Positions 60,601-64,000 of a stretch of DNA of 64,000 nucleotides are shown here, one piece after another. Each line of letters starts with the position of its first letter. Positions within the stretch are counted from its first letter, which is position 1. Source of the DNA: Warburgia ugandensis. Lineage: Eukaryota > Streptophyta > Magnoliopsida > Canellales > Canellaceae. The notes under the pieces were generated by a model. The model was given only the letters and a program-made list of their open reading frames with translations. It ran no database searches and was not told the origin of the DNA. The stretch spans positions 12,850,327 through 12,914,326 of the forward strand of contig CP141137.1 in the NCBI GenBank assembly GCA_035236585.1, written 5' to 3'. The position numbers were made by a program, and so were the translations under genes.

Positions 60601-63400
60601 ACTTCTTACGACTTCTAGTATGCACCACATATCTATTCCTTGATTTGAAGTGTTACATTAACACTTCAGTATGGCCCTTAGAATAAACCAAGAGAAACAA
60701 AGAAATATCCTTGGGACAATCGTCTATAACACCATCTTAGAAGAAGCTAAAAATTGCAAACAAGCATTGGGAAGAGAAAGAAGGGATGAGCCCAATCTTT
60801 ATAGTTTTCTCTTGCATTCTACCCTACATAAGGATTTCATTGCCCCCAAATTTCATATCCTCGTTGAATGAGCGAGGCTGTTGTTCCCTTAAATCCATGG
60901 AGTAAGACATTCATTTCGTAATCAATAAGATCAATTATGTTGATTGCATGATGGACTCCTCTAAAAAAGCATTGGGGATTGGGCATTTGGGCATCTATCT
61001 AACCTTCCCTAGCTCCTTCTTGCTAGTATCCTCATCTATTGAATTAGAAAATTAGCCATGGACATCAGTTAGGTCATGAGTGAATCATTGGTAAAATTGA
61101 CTATGTTTGCCCACATTGTGCCCATAGAGAAAGAGTTGTTTGCTCTAGAATCTGTTGTTGATAAAGATCCAATTAGGTTTGAAGAAGTTGAAAGTTTGTA
61201 GACTTATACATGTGTTTGAAAGAATTAAGGGATAGGTCAATAGAGGGTCTAAGCTCTAAAACTAGCATACTAGGTCTAATAGGCCCAACATTTTATTGGA
61301 TGTCTCTAGGCACTCCAAAGGCATTGGGGAAGACTTGCATAGGATCACCAATGTCAACCAATATGAGAAGTGGTCATACAAGCAAAAGAGGCTATTTGAC
61401 AGTGCTTTGTACTAGCAAGCATTTCAAGGTAGTAATTATTTTCAGCTATTAGTTTGTTATGTTAATTGAATTTTCACTGGTGTACTAATCTCTAACCAAT
61501 ACTTATGTTTATTAAGCATTGTTAGTTACAGCACAGTCTGTATGATATCATGTCATGTTCTCTCTATGGCCTTATTGTCATGGTTGATGATTGGTACATA
61601 TAGATTCTAATTTTTCTTCCAAAATCATCTCATTGTTAATTGACATTTTACTTGCTAACTGTGAACAATTTACTTGCTACAAATAATTCCTACTCCCTAC
61701 CAAATGATATATGCTAAGTGTGAATAACTCATTAGTTATTAAAGCCCTTGTAACATTTATTAGCATTTAGCAAGGCCAATTTTTGAATAAGACATAAAAT
61801 TAGACATTTTTCTTCTGCATTCATTCACCCTCACTTTGATAATTTCCATGCATATAATCATAACTAAACTAATTGTACCAAAGTCTAAATAGACCTCTCT
61901 ATCCTTTCTTAGTACGAAAGCCATGGAGAGATGGACCAATTTGTCAATCCAACACTAAAACCTAAGGAAAAATTCACACCATACATTAAAAAAAATAAAA
62001 AATACCTACACGAATATGGCTCTTAAAATGCATAACGCCCATCCTACCCATAATTTGGAAAGAAACAAACAAACAGCATCAATTTTACTTCAATAAACAA
62101 ATGAAAAGCCATGGATACATAAATCCACAACAAATTGAACATCTTTAAGCCTTCAAATAATGTTGTAGAAAGGTAGTTGGATAACTCTAATGAATGAATT
62201 CAAAGACAATGCGTGATAACCTTTTGCCAACTTGCCTACTTTCATCAATAAGTCAAAGTTTCAAACCATCCATCTTGTAGGACACGCGACAAATGAGCCA
62301 TGTATCAAAATTAGTGTTCATTTAAGTGCATACACGTGTAAAATATTCACATATATAAGGTGTGTGCATGTAAGATAAAAGCAACCAATTGTACAAGATC
62401 CCAATTTCATTAATTATCCAAACCACCAATAATCTGGTTCATCATAAAGATAAGCCATTCACAATCCTAATGATAATCCAAACTGTTGAGTAGGAAAAGG
62501 CAAATGCAACAGTTTTCAATCATCATAACAAACATTGCTTGTCAAGTGTCCAATCATCAAATGGTGGATACTCTAGATCTTATGTCATTCATCTATATTG
62601 CACAAAAACATATGATTGGTTATGATCATAGAAGTAGTGAACCATAATTGTATTTTAAGCCATTGATATTTTTCAAGTGAAAATATGACTATCCACCATA
62701 TTAGTAACACAAATGGCAGTATTTAACTCACTCTAATGGATTGGAAGGTGGTCATGTGGGAAATAAAAACTACTTTAATTTTTGCTCTTAAAATTTTGCA
62801 TTTCTTTAATAGCTGAAAAAAAAAAAAAAAAAAGGCAACAACTTGTTTGATAAAATTCAAAATGGCAAGCATCTTACAAGAATGTATTTTACCATAACCT
62901 ATAATATCCCTCGTCCATTATGTACAAGTAGAAGCCATAAAAAAATTTCTGCCTAAACAATGGTGTAAGCAATTGGAAAAGCACTTTGGTCATGAGATAT
63001 TCAAAAAGGAAATATATATTAGTTACAGGAGTAGAAGCAGGAAAAACTTTAGTGAAGAGCTCAAAAAGGATTTTTCCTTAAGGATATATTTTTCACTGTG
63101 CTAGAAATGGAGCTCAATTCATCAAGGAATGATGTGACTTCCACAAACATGTTACAAAATAAGAACTGAGCCTTCAACTCTGCCTTCAACTATTCCTATG
63201 TTCCAATTGAGCACTTCCCCGCTTCAACTTCATTGAGGAGATAAAAATTTTGTTTTAATGTAATAGCTAGAGTGATTTACTCAAGGAAATGTATCAGTGC
63301 ATATCTAGAGTATTGTGTAGATGGGAAAGTTGAATCAAGGGTTACTACTTTCTCGATGAAAGTAAAGAAAGATTGATAGCATCTCCCATCATTTGAAATT
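57641..63400. other. SOSEKI upstream region, then intergenic DNA
   Basis: 57641 to about 58060 should hold the SOSEKI promoter and 5' UTR; no clear TATA box is claimed. The rest is AT-rich with scattered short ORFs (58056-58316, 60117-60383, 61210-61452) that show no domains, and an A-tract near 62817-62834. No gene or bounded repeat supported. Confidence 0.45.
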
Positions 63401-63417
63401 TAGGGGGCCTTGAAAGC

Positions 63418-63960
63418 TTGCAGTATGATAATATGATGAACATACTCGATTCAGGTGTTCTCAACCCATCCAAGGATGATGAGTTAGTTTGGCTTTCATC
63501 CATTAAAGGGAATTTTTTAGTAAAGTATGCATACAACATTATTTCAAATCATGTTAAAGATTGGAAAAATGAGAAATTTATATTGCAGTTGTACATGCCA
63601 CATAAAGTGCCATTTTTCGCTTGAACGCTTGCCTTAGATAAGCTTCTCATGTTTGATAACATCATATGTAGTGGGTGGTATGGTCCTTTTTGGTGTCATT
63701 GGTGCAACTCTTGGTCCAAAAATGGGTCTTGCCTAACTCATTTAAAGATCTCTATGCCAATGGTTAGTCCCTCTCTTGAAAAGAGAGGCATCATCTTATG
63801 GAAATTATTGTTTACAACTGCAACATGGCTCATCTAGATAAATAGGATTCGATATGTTTTAAAGGTAAATCTAACTCCCCTTAGAAAGGTTGCTCAATGG
63901 GTTTCTATTTGAATAAAATTCTTTGAATTATAGTGGCAAGATTCTACAAGAGTGGAATGA
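63418..63960 (+). mobile_element. LINE pol 3' fragment (zf-RVT region), runs toward window edge
   Basis: The translation shows DELVWLSSIKGNFLVKYAYN, then a MPHKVPFFA-stop-TLALDKLLMFDNI stretch, the zf-RVT-type segment that follows reverse transcriptase in plant L1-like LINEs. After a frame change, RGIILWKLLFTTATWLI and an INRIRYV-like run correspond to the 'IIW..W.ERN.RIF' block of the family. The TGA at 63622-63624 and frame shifts show decay. The 5' part is not recognisable, and the 3' end may lie beyond this window. Confidence 0.7.
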
Positions 63961-64000
63961 AATTGCAAAGTACAAACATAAGAAGGAAAACGTGAAACCC

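Overview
This is nuclear DNA of a flowering plant. Genes are sparse and intron-rich, and most of the window is layered transposable elements. Plant-specific content includes a SOSEKI gene, a plastid-type Cu/Zn superoxide dismutase copy, a ROP GTPase fragment, Au-type SINEs, a chromodomain Ty3/gypsy element, LINEs and a Mutator-like transposase. A woody dicot or magnoliid would fit, but the species cannot be fixed from sequence alone.

Layout. 1-7.9 kb: AT-rich DNA with no recognisable gene, one complete Au-SINE (3.9 kb) and one LINE-like tail. 7.95-10.73 kb (+): chloroplast-type Cu/Zn-SOD exons carrying a stop codon in the transit peptide, several substitutions and no detectable last exon, so probably a pseudogene. 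11-15.4 kb: SINE fragments, microsatellites and unassigned DNA. 15.4-19.2 kb: an LTR-like fragment followed by a decayed LINE with a threefold internal duplication.

20.87-51.44 kb is the most interesting part. Two long inverted repeats (about 526 and 617 bp), with matching ends facing outward, bracket about 30.6 kb. Inside lie a broken Mutator-like transposase gene (minus strand), a GRF zinc-finger ORF and a ROP/RAC GTPase fragment that still has its introns. I read this as one old gene-carrying Mutator-like element (Pack-MULE-like). It was later inflated by nested insertions: an LTR element 'A' (22.83-39.46 kb), itself split by an LTR fragment 'C' (25.44-about 27.99 kb) and by a complete Tekay/Del-like gypsy element (29.005-39.374 kb, 3.2-kb LTRs, 5-bp target duplication), plus a 4.6-kb solo LTR 'B' (42.913-47.523 kb, 5-bp target duplication) inside the transposase gene. 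Without A and B the MULE would be about 9.3 kb.

54.29-57.64 kb (-): the only largely intact host gene, a six-exon SOSEKI (DUF966, DIX-like polarity protein) gene. It appears to have lost one base at the exon 5/6 donor, which alters the predicted C-terminus. 58-63.3 kb: no gene recognised. 63.4-64 kb: the 3' part of a second LINE, running to the window edge.

There is no operon-like organisation. The genes do not form a pathway, and the window is mainly a record of successive transposition events around two host-derived loci.
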